DNA of 5,414 nucleotides from an uncultured Lachnospiraceae bacterium. GTDB taxonomy: Bacteria; Bacillota_A; Clostridia; Lachnospirales; Lachnospiraceae. The DNA is taken from the NCBI GenBank assembly GCA_947177885.1, contig CAMWWF010000225.1, positions 1 to 5,414 on the forward strand, written 5' to 3'. Position 1 is the first letter of the stretch, and every line of letters begins with the position of its first letter. The position numbers and the translations under genes were made by a program. The notes under the pieces are model-generated. The model ran no database searches. It saw nothing but the letters and a program-made list of their open reading frames with translations, and had not been told where the DNA came from. This document shows positions 5,382 through 5,414 of this stretch, piece after piece.

Positions 5382-5414
5382 GCCGCGGAGCCAGTAAAAT
5401 CAAGGCTTTGCGGC
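5382..5414 (+). terminator. hairpin after guaA, cut by the window end
   Basis: GCCGCGGAGCC (5382-5392) pairs with GGCTTTGCGGC (5404-5414) in an 11-bp stem with two G-T pairs and an 11-base loop. It begins 10 bases after the guaA stop codon. Position and strength suit an intrinsic terminator, but the T tract that would prove it lies beyond the window. Confidence 0.6.

Overview
The window looks like a low-to-mid G+C Firmicute of the Clostridia, most likely a Lachnospiraceae-type gut anaerobe. This rests on strong GGAGG-type ribosome binding sites, a PdaA-type spore-cortex deacetylase, a stand-alone double-receiver regulator, and a secreted protein made of FD..Y..YPD/HY...G..EGR repeats. Family assignments come from motif recognition, not from a database search. 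All real genes lie on the + strand; the long minus-strand open frames are antisense shadows.

Layout. Bases 2-97 are the last 31 codons of an upstream gene whose helical tail resembles an HPt-like or other signalling segment. Next is a 283-residue two-receiver response regulator (180-1031): the first receiver has lost its phospho-acceptor Asp and the second is canonical, with no output domain. A weak terminator/promoter gap leads to a 251-residue exported protein (1151-1906) with three 42-residue repeats in exact register and a helical C-terminus. It is followed by a strong hairpin terminator (1972-2013). A PdaA-family polysaccharide deacetylase follows (2142-3101), preceded by a possible sporulation-sigma promoter. 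The last gene is guaA, GMP synthase (3827-5371), complete. A further hairpin, probably its terminator, runs into the window edge.

The 725-base gap between the deacetylase and guaA has no convincing gene but is not empty. It holds a compact element of about 153 bp with 23-bp imperfect terminal inverted repeats (3165-3317), then a small dyad, then a near-consensus vegetative promoter (TTGACT-17-TATACT), then a leader of about 355 nt with many helices in front of guaA. The leader contains a hairpin whose 8-nt loop is perfectly complementary to the predicted 5' end of the RNA, and a closing stem of 10+9 base pairs around a three-helix arrangement near the ribosome binding site. It does not match the guanine riboswitch often found before guaA in Firmicutes, so it is the best candidate here for an undescribed regulatory RNA.

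The genes do not form one pathway. Signalling, cell-envelope/spore and nucleotide genes sit next to each other as separate transcription units, apart from a possible link between the 5' partial gene and the response regulator.
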